Positions 1-5,229 of a stretch of DNA of 14,563 nt are shown piece after piece (within the stretch, counting starts at the first letter, position 1; each line of letters opens with the position of its first letter). The notes under the pieces are model-generated. The model had not been told where the DNA came from, did no database searches, and worked only from the letters and a program-made list of their open reading frames with translations. The stretch spans positions 1-14,563 of the forward strand of contig CAKTSO010000039.1 of the NCBI GenBank assembly GCA_934613185.1, read 5' to 3'. Origin of the DNA: an uncultured Clostridia bacterium. Its GTDB lineage: Bacteria > Bacillota > Clostridia > Christensenellales > Maliibacteriaceae. The translations under genes and the position numbers were made by a program.

Positions 1-138
1 ACACCCGCATGGCACAGCACCTACAAGCAATAATCATTGTAAAGCAAATGAACCAGCTTGTCAATCATGCGTCATCGCATATTCCTTAGATTTTCGGAAA
101 AAAACACGGATCCGCATCTTTTTCCTTCTTTTGCAAAG

Positions 139-147
139 TGGTATACT
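139..147 (+). promoter_or_regulatory. Probable extended -10 promoter of iolC
   Basis: The sequence TGGTATACT has a good -10 hexamer (TATACT, 142-147) with the TG of an extended -10 element. No convincing -35 lies 16-18 bases upstream, where the sequence is T-rich. The start codon of iolC is about 40 bases downstream. The upstream 140 bases are AT-richer than the gene and hold no supportable reading frame, so transcription of iolC probably begins here rather than from further left. Confidence 0.55.
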
Positions 148-188
148 GGCTTTGTATCCAATTCTATCAGGAAAGGAAGTCTTCACTT

Positions 189-1199
189 ATGCTCAAGATC
201 CCCGAAGGCCGTAAGCTCGACTGTATCCCGGTCGGCCGTCTTGCCATCGACATCAACCCCGCCGACATGACGGAGTCGTTCGCCGAATGCCTGCACTTTA
301 AAAAATACGTCGGCGGCTCCCCCGCGAACACGGCGGTCGGTCTTGCCAAGCTCGGCGCGCGCGCCGGTTTCATCGGCAAGGTCTCTTCCGATTCTCTGGG
401 CGATTTCGCCGTGGACTATGTCAAGAACCTCGGCGTCGACGTCACCAACGTCTCCCGCGCGCCCAAGGAAGTTCCCATCGGCCTTGCGTTCACCGAAACG
501 CTCAACGGCAAGACGAACCTGATGATGTACCGCAACAGCCAGGTCGCCGACCTTCTTCTGTCTCCCGCGGACGTCAATGAGGATTACATCGCCTCCGCGC
601 GCAGCATCGTCATCTCCGGCACGGCGCTTTCCGCCTCCCCGTCCCGCGACGCGTGCTTCAAGGCCCTCGAGCTTGCCAAAAAACACGGCCTTTTGATCAT
701 CTTCGACATCGACTACCGCTCTCAGGTCTGGCAGAACCCCGATGAGATCAGCGTCTATTACACGCTTGCCGCCAAATACGCGCACATCATCATGGGTTCC
801 CGCGAGGAATACGATCTGATGGATCACATCGCGGGCGACAGCTGGACGGACAAGCAGACCGCCGAGCGCTGGTTCGCCGAAAACGCCGAGATCATCATCA
901 TCAAGCACGGCAGCGAAGGCTCCATGGCCTACGTCAAAGGCGGCGACAGCTACCGCGTGCACATCGTCCCCGTCAACATGCTCAAATCCACCGGCGGCGG
1001 CGACGCGTATTCTTCCGCGTTCCTGTACGGTCTTCTGAGCGGCCGCGACGTCAAAAACTGCCTCGAGCTTGCCACCACGAGCGCTTCCCTCGCCGTCGCC
1101 GCGCCCTGCTGCTCCGACGCAATGGTCGGCCTCGACGTGCTGGAAGACGTCCTGACCCGCGCGCGCACCGAGCATGGCGAGCTGGTCGTGAAGCTGTAA
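189..1199 (+). CDS. iolC: 5-dehydro-2-deoxygluconokinase (IolC), PfkB family
   Basis: A 336-residue cytoplasmic sugar kinase. IolC phosphorylates 5-dehydro-2-deoxy-D-gluconate in myo-inositol catabolism. The N-terminus has the IolC-like pattern VGRLAIDINP, followed by the substrate-side PfkB signature with GGSPAN at residues 42-47. The C-terminal PfkB signature reads STGGGDAYSSAF, with the likely catalytic base D272; family members more often have GAGD, so the GGGD form is slightly unusual. Mid-protein stretches such as ISGTALSASPSRDA and FDIDYRSQVW are typical of IolC rather than of ribokinase or fructokinase. I chose ATG 189 because AGGAAAGGAAG lies just upstream; an in-frame start at 138 lacks a ribosome binding site and would fall inside the promoter. 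No other inositol genes are in the window. A CPBP protease gene follows after 16 bases. Other PfkB sugar kinase specificity is the main alternative. Confidence 0.9.
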   Translation: MLKIPEGRKLDCIPVGRLAIDINPADMTESFAECLHFKKYVGGSPANTAVGLAKLGARAGFIGKVSSDSLGDFAVDYVKNLGVDVTNVSRAPKEVPIGLAFTETLNGKTNLMMYRNSQVADLLLSPADVNEDYIASARSIVISGTALSASPSRDACFKALELAKKHGLLIIFDIDYRSQVWQNPDEISVYYTLAAKYAHIIMGSREEYDLMDHIAGDSWTDKQTAERWFAENAEIIIIKHGSEGSMAYVKGGDSYRVHIVPVNMLKSTGGGDAYSSAFLYGLLSGRDVKNCLELATTSASLAVAAPCCSDAMVGLDVLEDVLTRARTEHGELVVKL

Positions 1200-1215
1200 T
1201 CGTCATCCAAAAGCG

Positions 1216-1929
1216 ATGGAACCTTCCCGAAAGCGCTTCTTTGCCGAATGCGGCCGCGCGCTCGCCGCGCTCATCCTGTTCTGCGTCATGCAGATTTACT
1301 CCGGATTGGCCGTGCAATGGATCGGCGCCGGTTCTTATCTGGCGCTGTTCCCGCAAAGCGCGCGTCTTTCGTCCATGTTCGGCGCGTTCGTCTTTCGGCA
1401 AAGCGCATGCCTTTCGCTCCTGTTTTCTTCGGCCTGCACAATGACGCTTTTGTGCGCCGTCTTCGCCGCGCGCGGCTCGTCGTTTCAAAAACAAACGAAC
1501 GCCGCGCCGGTGCGCCCGCGAACGATCCTTCTTTCGTTCATCCTGGGCATGGCGCTGAACGTCGCCGTGACGATCCTGCTGGCGCTTTTGCCGATCCCCG
1601 AGGCGCTGCTTTCCGGCTATCGTGCTTCGTCGGCGAAACTGATGACGGAACCGTTCGCGATTCGGTTTCTCGCAATCGTCGTCGCCGCGCCGCTGACGGA
1701 AGAAACGGTCCTTCGCGGGACCGTACAGAATCATCTTGCACGCGTGCTGCCCTACGGGTTTGCCGCGGTGCTGCAAAGCCTCGTCTTCGGACTTTTGCAC
1801 GGCTCTCCGCTTTGGATCGCCTACACGTTCGTCTTCGGGCTTGTCTGCACGCTGGTCTATCGAAAACACGGGCTTTTCGCAAGCGTTGCGCTTCATATGG
1901 GGTTCAATTTTTTAGGCGTTTTTCTGTAA
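1216..1929 (+). CDS. CPBP family intramembrane glutamic endopeptidase
   Basis: A 237-residue polytopic membrane protein of the CPBP (CAAX protease and bacteriocin-processing, Abi) family. The three conserved motifs are all present: EExxxR at residues 162-167 (EETVLR), FxxxH ending at H195 (FGLLH) and HxxxN at H227-N231 (HMGFN). Hydrophobic segments lie near residues 15-40, 60-85, 100-130, 145-160, 172-195, 198-215 and 220-237. Bacterial members process peptides or act in bacteriocin immunity; the substrate here cannot be read from sequence. It starts 16 bases after iolC with no clear ribosome binding site, so translation is probably coupled to iolC readthrough. A strong terminator 45 bases downstream closes the transcript. 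Functional link to inositol metabolism is not evident and may be chance. Confidence 0.87.
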   Translation: MEPSRKRFFAECGRALAALILFCVMQIYSGLAVQWIGAGSYLALFPQSARLSSMFGAFVFRQSACLSLLFSSACTMTLLCAVFAARGSSFQKQTNAAPVRPRTILLSFILGMALNVAVTILLALLPIPEALLSGYRASSAKLMTEPFAIRFLAIVVAAPLTEETVLRGTVQNHLARVLPYGFAAVLQSLVFGLLHGSPLWIAYTFVFGLVCTLVYRKHGLFASVALHMGFNFLGVFL

Positions 1930-1974
1930 ACGTTTCCATTTAAGATCCTTCCTAATTTATATGGGAAGAATCTG

Positions 1975-2011
1975 CGGACGCCGTCGATTTTTTCGGCGGC
2001 GTCCGTTTTTT
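1975..2011 (+). terminator. Rho-independent terminator after iolC-CPBP operon
   Basis: A 9-bp perfect stem, CGGACGCCG (1975-1983) with CGGCGTCCG (1997-2005), is followed by TTTTTT (2006-2011). It ends the plus-strand transcript and isolates the MATE gene, whose promoter begins about a dozen bases later. Confidence 0.9.
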
Positions 2012-2022
2012 ATGCCGTTTTG

Positions 2023-2031
2023 TGCTATAAT
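2023..2031 (+). promoter_or_regulatory. Extended -10 promoter of the MATE gene
   Basis: TGCTATAAT gives a perfect -10 hexamer (TATAAT, 2026-2031) with the upstream TG of an extended -10. The -35 region overlaps the U-tract of the preceding terminator and is weak, as is common for extended -10 promoters. An inverted repeat starts inside the -10 hexamer and would cover the transcription start. Confidence 0.7.
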
Positions 2032-2054
2032 GAAATCAATACAAATTTCATTAT
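2027..2054. promoter_or_regulatory. Perfect 10-bp inverted repeat, candidate operator of the MATE gene
   Basis: ATAATGAAAT (2027-2036) and ATTTCATTAT (2045-2054) are exact reverse complements separated by 8 bases. The left arm overlaps the -10 hexamer and the repeat ends 17 bases before the start codon, so a bound repressor would block transcription. The size and AT-rich symmetry resemble MarR-type operators, but no regulator gene adjoins and the cognate protein is unknown. A weak mRNA hairpin is an alternative role. Confidence 0.6.
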
Positions 2055-2071
2055 GAAAAGCAGGTGTGCGA

Positions 2072-3463
2072 ATGAAGAAACCCGATTTGTCTTCCTCGCG
2101 CCGGCACGACACGGACATGACGCAGGGCAGTGTCTTCGGACATCTTCTGCGTTTTTCCCTGCCGCTTTTGGCCGGCAACATTTTCCAGCAGCTGTACAAC
2201 ACCGTCGACACATGGGTCGTCGGCAACTACGTCAGCAACGAGGCGTTCTCCGCCGTCGGCACGGTCGCACCGATCATCAACATGCTCATCGGCGCGTTCA
2301 CGGGCTTTGCCACCGGCGCGGGCGTCGTCATCTCGCAGTATTACGGCGCGAAGGAGCCCGATAAAGTCCACGACGCCGTGCATACGTCGATCATGCTGAC
2401 GATCATTTTGACCGTCGTGCTCACGGCCGTCGGCATTTTGACGACGCCCGCGATGCTCCGATTCATGAAGACGCCGGCGGAGGTCATGCCGGAATCGACC
2501 GAATATTTGACGATCTACTTTGCGGGCATGATCGGACTTTTGTTCTACAATATGGGCGCGGGCATTCTGCGCGCCGTGGGCGACTCGCGCCGTCCGTTCT
2601 ATTATCTGGTCGTCGCCGCCGTGATCAACACCGTGCTCGACCTGGTGTTCGTCATCAACTTCAAAATGGGCGTCGCGGGCGTGGCCTACGCCACGATCAT
2701 CGCGCAGGCGGTCAGCGCACTTTTGACGATGATCACACTGTGCCGCAGCGACTCGTGCATCCGCGTTCGCTTCCGCGACCTTCGCATTCACGGGATCATG
2801 CTCAAAAAGACCGTGCAGATCGGCATCCCCGCCGGGCTGCAAATGGCCGTCACGTCGTTTTCCAACGTCTTCGTGCAGTCGTATATCAACCAGTTCGGCG
2901 CAAACTGCATGGGCGGCTGGACGGCGTACACCAAGATCGATCAGCTCATTTTCCTGCCGATGCAGTCGCTCGCGCTGGCCGCGACGACGTTCGTCGGGCA
3001 GAACCTCGGGCTGCATCAGGTCGACCGCGCCAAACGCGGCATCCGCATGGCGTTCCTTATGTCCATCGTCGTCACTGTCGTCATTTCCGCCGTCGTCGTC
3101 GGCTTTGCGCCCGCGTTCGTCGAGTTTTTCAACAACAAGACGGAAGTCGTCTCCTACGGCGCGATGTTCCTGCGCTGGCTGACGCCGTTCTACGTCCTGT
3201 GCTGCGTCAACCAGGTCTATTCGGGCGCGCTGCGCGGCGCGGGCAATTCCCGCGCGCCGATGATCATCATGCTGTTCTCGTTCGTCGTGTTCCGGCAGAT
3301 CTACTTATATATTATGTCGAACTTCATCGCCAACGAGATCCTGCCCCTCGCGATGGGCTACCCCGCGGGCTGGCTCGTTTGCAGCGTGCTGACGCTGATC
3401 TATTACCGCTGCGTCGACCTTGACGCCGTCAACGTCGTGGAAAGCGCGCCAAGCGCGGACTGA
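2072..3463 (+). CDS. MATE family efflux transporter
   Basis: A 463-residue integral membrane protein with about 12 hydrophobic segments arranged as two homologous halves, as expected for the MatE fold, which exports cationic drugs and metabolites using Na+ or H+ gradients. Typical early features are LPLLAGNIFQQLYNTVDTWVVG at residues 30-50, followed by AVGTVAPI; the second half starts near IGIPAGLQMAV and contains the QNLG and SGALRGAGNSR stretches common to clostridial MATE proteins. ATG 2072 has an AGG-containing site 8 bases upstream; a GTG six bases earlier (2066) is possible but overlaps that site. The gene is monocistronic between two terminators. Substrate cannot be assigned. The promoter inverted repeat suggests inducible expression. 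Confidence 0.92.
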   Translation: MKKPDLSSSRRHDTDMTQGSVFGHLLRFSLPLLAGNIFQQLYNTVDTWVVGNYVSNEAFSAVGTVAPIINMLIGAFTGFATGAGVVISQYYGAKEPDKVHDAVHTSIMLTIILTVVLTAVGILTTPAMLRFMKTPAEVMPESTEYLTIYFAGMIGLLFYNMGAGILRAVGDSRRPFYYLVVAAVINTVLDLVFVINFKMGVAGVAYATIIAQAVSALLTMITLCRSDSCIRVRFRDLRIHGIMLKKTVQIGIPAGLQMAVTSFSNVFVQSYINQFGANCMGGWTAYTKIDQLIFLPMQSLALAATTFVGQNLGLHQVDRAKRGIRMAFLMSIVVTVVISAVVVGFAPAFVEFFNNKTEVVSYGAMFLRWLTPFYVLCCVNQVYSGALRGAGNSRAPMIIMLFSFVVFRQIYLYIMSNFIANEILPLAMGYPAGWLVCSVLTLIYYRCVDLDAVNVVESAPSAD

Positions 3464-3465
3464 CA

Positions 3466-3511
3466 AAACAAAAACTGCCGGGAGCAAATCGCATCTCCGG
3501 CAGTTTTTATT
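3466..3511. terminator. Bidirectional terminator between MATE and def
   Basis: AAAACTGCCGG (3471-3481) pairs with CCGGCAGTTTT (3497-3507) around a short loop with extra GAG/CTC pairing. T-rich sequence follows on the plus strand and an A-rich run precedes it, giving a U-tract on the minus strand. It therefore can end both the MATE transcript and the convergent mutT-def transcript. Confidence 0.88.
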
Positions 3512-3922
3512 TTAGATCAATTTCCCCGAAAAATGGTCGATCTCGTGCTGAATGATCTGCGCCGTCCAACCGCTGAACGACGCCGTTTTCGGCGTGAAGC
3601 TGCGGTCGTAATACGCAACTTCGATCGTGCGGTAGCGCCGCACGGCACGAATCCCCGGCACGGACAAACAGCCCTCGCGCGTCATGTACGGCTGCGTTTT
3701 CTTCGTGATCTTCGGATTGAACATCACCATATACGCGCCGTTGTTGTCGAAGGCGAGGATCGTCTTGTGCACACCGATCATGTTCGCCGCCATGCCCGCG
3801 CAGCGGTCGGCATTGGCGCGGAGCGTGTCCAGAAGATCCTGCGCCGCGGGCAAGTCGCTCGGCACGGCGGCCGCGCTCGGGCGGCTCAAGGACAGCGGGT
3901 CGGTCACGACGGGACGGATCAT
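3512..3922 (-). CDS. def: Peptide deformylase, short clostridial-type variant
   Basis: A 136-residue cytoplasmic metalloenzyme expected to remove the N-formyl group from new proteins. Motif 2 is EGCLS at residues 83-87 with metal ligand C85, and motif 3 is QHEIDH with H126, E127 and H130, so metal site and catalytic glutamate are intact. Motif 1 reads GMAANMIG at residues 43-50: the glutamine normally present in G-x-A-A-x-Q is replaced by M48. From memory this MIG form occurs in a subset of short clostridial deformylases, so it is a subfamily trait rather than a mutation, but canonical activity is less certain. The start ATG overlaps the TGA of the upstream mutT-like gene (ATGA), giving translational coupling. 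Longer in-frame extension upstream lies inside the mutT-like gene and is not real. Confidence 0.85.
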   Translation of the reverse strand: MIRPVVTDPLSLSRPSAAAVPSDLPAAQDLLDTLRANADRCAGMAANMIGVHKTILAFDNNGAYMVMFNPKITKKTQPYMTREGCLSVPGIRAVRRYRTIEVAYYDRSFTPKTASFSGWTAQIIQHEIDHFSGKLI

Positions 3923-4314
3923 TGCCGCGCCTCCTTTTTCAGGCGAACGAGAATTTCCTCGTCCGCCGGGCAGAACGAATATTCGTCGATCTCCTGCGGC
4001 GTGATCCAGACCATGCCGCAGTGTTCCTTCATCTGCAAAACACCGTGCGCGATCGACGCGCAAAGCAGCGTCAGTTCCACCGTCAAGTCGGGATATTCGT
4101 GCGCGACCGTCATGAATTCGTCGCCGACGTCGATCTCCACGCCGAGCTCTTCGCGGCATTCGCGTTTGAGCGCCTGCGCCTTCGTCTCGCCCGGCTCGAC
4201 CTTTCCGCCGACAAATTCCCACAAAAGCCCGCGCGCCTTATTGGGCGGGCGGCGGCAGATCAAAAAGCGTCCGCCGTCCCAAAGCAGCGCCGCGACCACC
4301 TGTGTCATCGCCAT
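3919..4314 (-). CDS. NUDIX hydrolase, MutT-like (8-oxo-dGTP diphosphatase type)
   Basis: A 131-residue NUDIX protein. The Nudix box G-x5-E-x7-R-E-U-x-E-E-x-G-U is fully conserved from G37 to V59 (GKVEPGE then REC-REELGV). The flanking text, RPPNKARGLLWEF before the box and WITPQEIDEYSFCPAD near the C-terminus, matches small MutT-like proteins that clean oxidised nucleotides such as 8-oxo-dGTP; other nucleotide substrates remain possible. Two in-frame ATGs, 4314 and 4308, follow a GGAG (4322-4319); spacing is 4 and 10 bases, so the exact start is ambiguous. It is first of a two-gene operon with def, sharing ATGA at the junction. A consensus-like promoter lies 56 bases upstream. Confidence 0.88.
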   Translation of the reverse strand: MAMTQVVAALLWDGGRFLICRRPPNKARGLLWEFVGGKVEPGETKAQALKRECREELGVEIDVGDEFMTVAHEYPDLTVELTLLCASIAHGVLQMKEHCGMVWITPQEIDEYSFCPADEEILVRLKKEARQ

Positions 4315-4349
4315 TTTTCTCCGTTTTCTTTCATAATTGTAGATCCATC

Positions 4350-4363
4350 GATCCCTCGGGATC
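4350..4363. promoter_or_regulatory. GATCCC/GGGATC palindrome at the mutT-def transcription start
   Basis: GATCCC (4350-4355) and GGGATC (4358-4363) form an inverted repeat centred on TC. On the minus strand it falls at the expected first transcribed bases, about 7 bases after the -10 hexamer. It could be an operator or a short 5' hairpin stabilising the mRNA. On the plus strand a T-run follows, but the two-base loop is too tight for a normal terminator. Confidence 0.35.
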
Positions 4364-4369
4364 TTTTTT

Positions 4370-4398
4370 ATTATAGCCGTGCCCCGTGCCGCGGTCAA
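4370..4398 (-). promoter_or_regulatory. Sigma-A-type promoter of mutT-def
   Basis: Read on the minus strand, TTGACC (4398-4393), a 17-base spacer and TATAAT (4375-4370) give a near-consensus housekeeping promoter. It drives the minus-strand pair and lies back to back with the promoter of the plus-strand TetR gene 40 bases away. Confidence 0.88.
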
Positions 4399-4438
4399 TT
4401 TTTCAAGACGGGACGCGCGATTTTCTTTTGCGCGGCAC

Positions 4439-4467
4439 TTGCAATCGAGCGAAGATCGCGCTATGAT
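4439..4467 (+). promoter_or_regulatory. Sigma-A-type promoter of the first TetR gene
   Basis: TTGCAA (4439-4444), a 17-base spacer and TATGAT (4462-4467) match the -35/-10 consensus at four and five of six positions. It points to the TetR gene starting at 4532 and overlaps the operator-like repeats just downstream. Confidence 0.7.
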
Positions 4468-4494
4468 AATAGCGTTATCGATTATGGCGTTATC
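4465..4494. promoter_or_regulatory. Candidate autoregulatory operator of the first TetR gene
   Basis: GATAA-TAGCG-TTATC (4465-4479) is an inverted repeat that overlaps the -10 region and probable transcription start. GCGTTATC then recurs at 4472-4479 and 4487-4494, a direct repeat with a 15-base period whose flanks also match (GCGTTATCxATxA). Repeats placed here fit autorepression by the TetR protein encoded next. No matching repeat was seen before the ECF genes. Confidence 0.45.
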
Positions 4495-4531
4495 AATCAA
4501 AAGAACATCGGATATGGAAGGAGGCGCCGCT

Positions 4532-5140
4532 TTGGCAAACCGGGATCACACGTTGGACGACAAAATCGTCCGCGCCGCTTACGAAGAATTTCTGTCGTGC
4601 GGTTTTCGGGACGCGTCCCTTCACAAGATCGCCGAAAAGGCCGGCGTGACGACGGGCGCCATCTATACCCGCTATTCCAACAAAGACGCGCTGTTTTCAA
4701 GCCTTCTGCAAGATTTTTTCGGCCGGATGGAGCGATTTTTTGCCCCCTGCGCCGAAGAATACCAAAAAGCCGAACGGCTCGGCACGACGCAGGCGCTGCT
4801 CGACGCGATCGATTTTGAACAACGCGCTTACTTCCGCCTTTTGACGGAGCGCCGGAACGACTGCGTTCTGTTTTTCTGCCGCAGCGACGGCAGCAGCGTG
4901 GAAGCGATGGTAAAAGGGCTGATGCGGCAAAAAAGCGAACAGACGGTGTCGTTCTTTTGCCGCGTTTTCGGCAAAGCGCCGAACGCCGACGCGCTTCGGC
5001 TGCTCATGGGGGCGCAGTTCTGGTATTTCCGCCAGCTTCTGGACGAGCGCCCGGAAGAGGACGCGTTCTTTTCCTGCCTGCAAACGATCCTCGATTTCAC
5101 CAACGCCGGATGGCGGCAGTTCTGCGACGCCCTGCAATGA
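4532..5140 (+). CDS. TetR/AcrR family transcriptional regulator
   Basis: A 202-residue DNA-binding repressor-type protein. The N-terminal TetR domain carries the helix-turn-helix at about residues 29-48 (SLHKIAEKAGVTTGAIYTRY), followed by SNKDALF; the rest is a divergent all-helical ligand-binding domain that cannot be assigned a ligand. I set the start at TTG 4532 because GGAAGGAGG (4516-4524) sits 7 bases upstream; the ATG at 4514 lies before that site and earlier ATGs lie in the operator repeats. The gene directly precedes the ECF importer in the same direction but is separated from it by a terminator, so it is a likely but unproven regulator of that importer. Confidence 0.88.
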   Translation: MANRDHTLDDKIVRAAYEEFLSCGFRDASLHKIAEKAGVTTGAIYTRYSNKDALFSSLLQDFFGRMERFFAPCAEEYQKAERLGTTQALLDAIDFEQRAYFRLLTERRNDCVLFFCRSDGSSVEAMVKGLMRQKSEQTVSFFCRVFGKAPNADALRLLMGAQFWYFRQLLDERPEEDAFFSCLQTILDFTNAGWRQFCDALQ

Positions 5141-5155
5141 CTCTCGTCGCCGCTT

Positions 5156-5182
5156 CGGGCGGATTCGCCGCCCGTTTTCTTT
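5156..5182 (+). terminator. Rho-independent terminator after the first TetR gene
   Basis: CGGGCGG (5156-5162) pairs with CCGCCCG (5168-5174) across a 5-base loop, followed by TTTTCTTT. It separates the TetR transcript from the ECF operon, which therefore needs its own promoter. Confidence 0.82.
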
Positions 5183-5191
5183 GGATCAATA

Positions 5192-5207
5192 GTTAGTTCA
5201 AGCTAAC
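5192..5207. promoter_or_regulatory. 16-bp palindrome GTTAG-N6-CTAAC, candidate operator of the ECF operon
   Basis: GTTAGTTCAAGCTAAC has perfect 5-bp arms and lies between the terminator and the ribosome binding site of the ECF gene. A TAATAT or TATACA hexamer immediately follows (5209-5217) and could be the -10, which would place the palindrome between -35 and -10; the -35 is not clear. An almost identical element occurs before the minus-strand enzyme operon at 11819-11834. The arms resemble the TTAG/CTAA symmetry of DtxR-type iron boxes; a TetR protein is the other candidate. Confidence 0.7.
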
Positions 5208-5229
5208 GTAATATACAAGGAGACCAGCA

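Noticed and set aside
67..80. ATGCG-TCAT-CGCAT palindrome upstream of iolC as an operator
   Set aside because: Short arms and about 60 bases upstream of the -10; too weak to separate from chance without comparative data.
183..1175. A 330-codon minus-strand frame opposite iolC
   Set aside because: A mirror of the strongly biased iolC codons, with low-complexity Asp/Val/Gly/Arg composition and no ribosome binding site.
2051..3016. A 321-codon minus-strand frame opposite the MATE gene
   Set aside because: Antisense shadow with repetitive His/Asp/Arg content; the plus-strand MATE protein is unmistakable.
4350..4369. Palindrome plus T-run as a plus-strand terminator
   Set aside because: The loop would be only two bases and there is no plus-strand gene ending before it; its position fits the minus-strand transcription start better.
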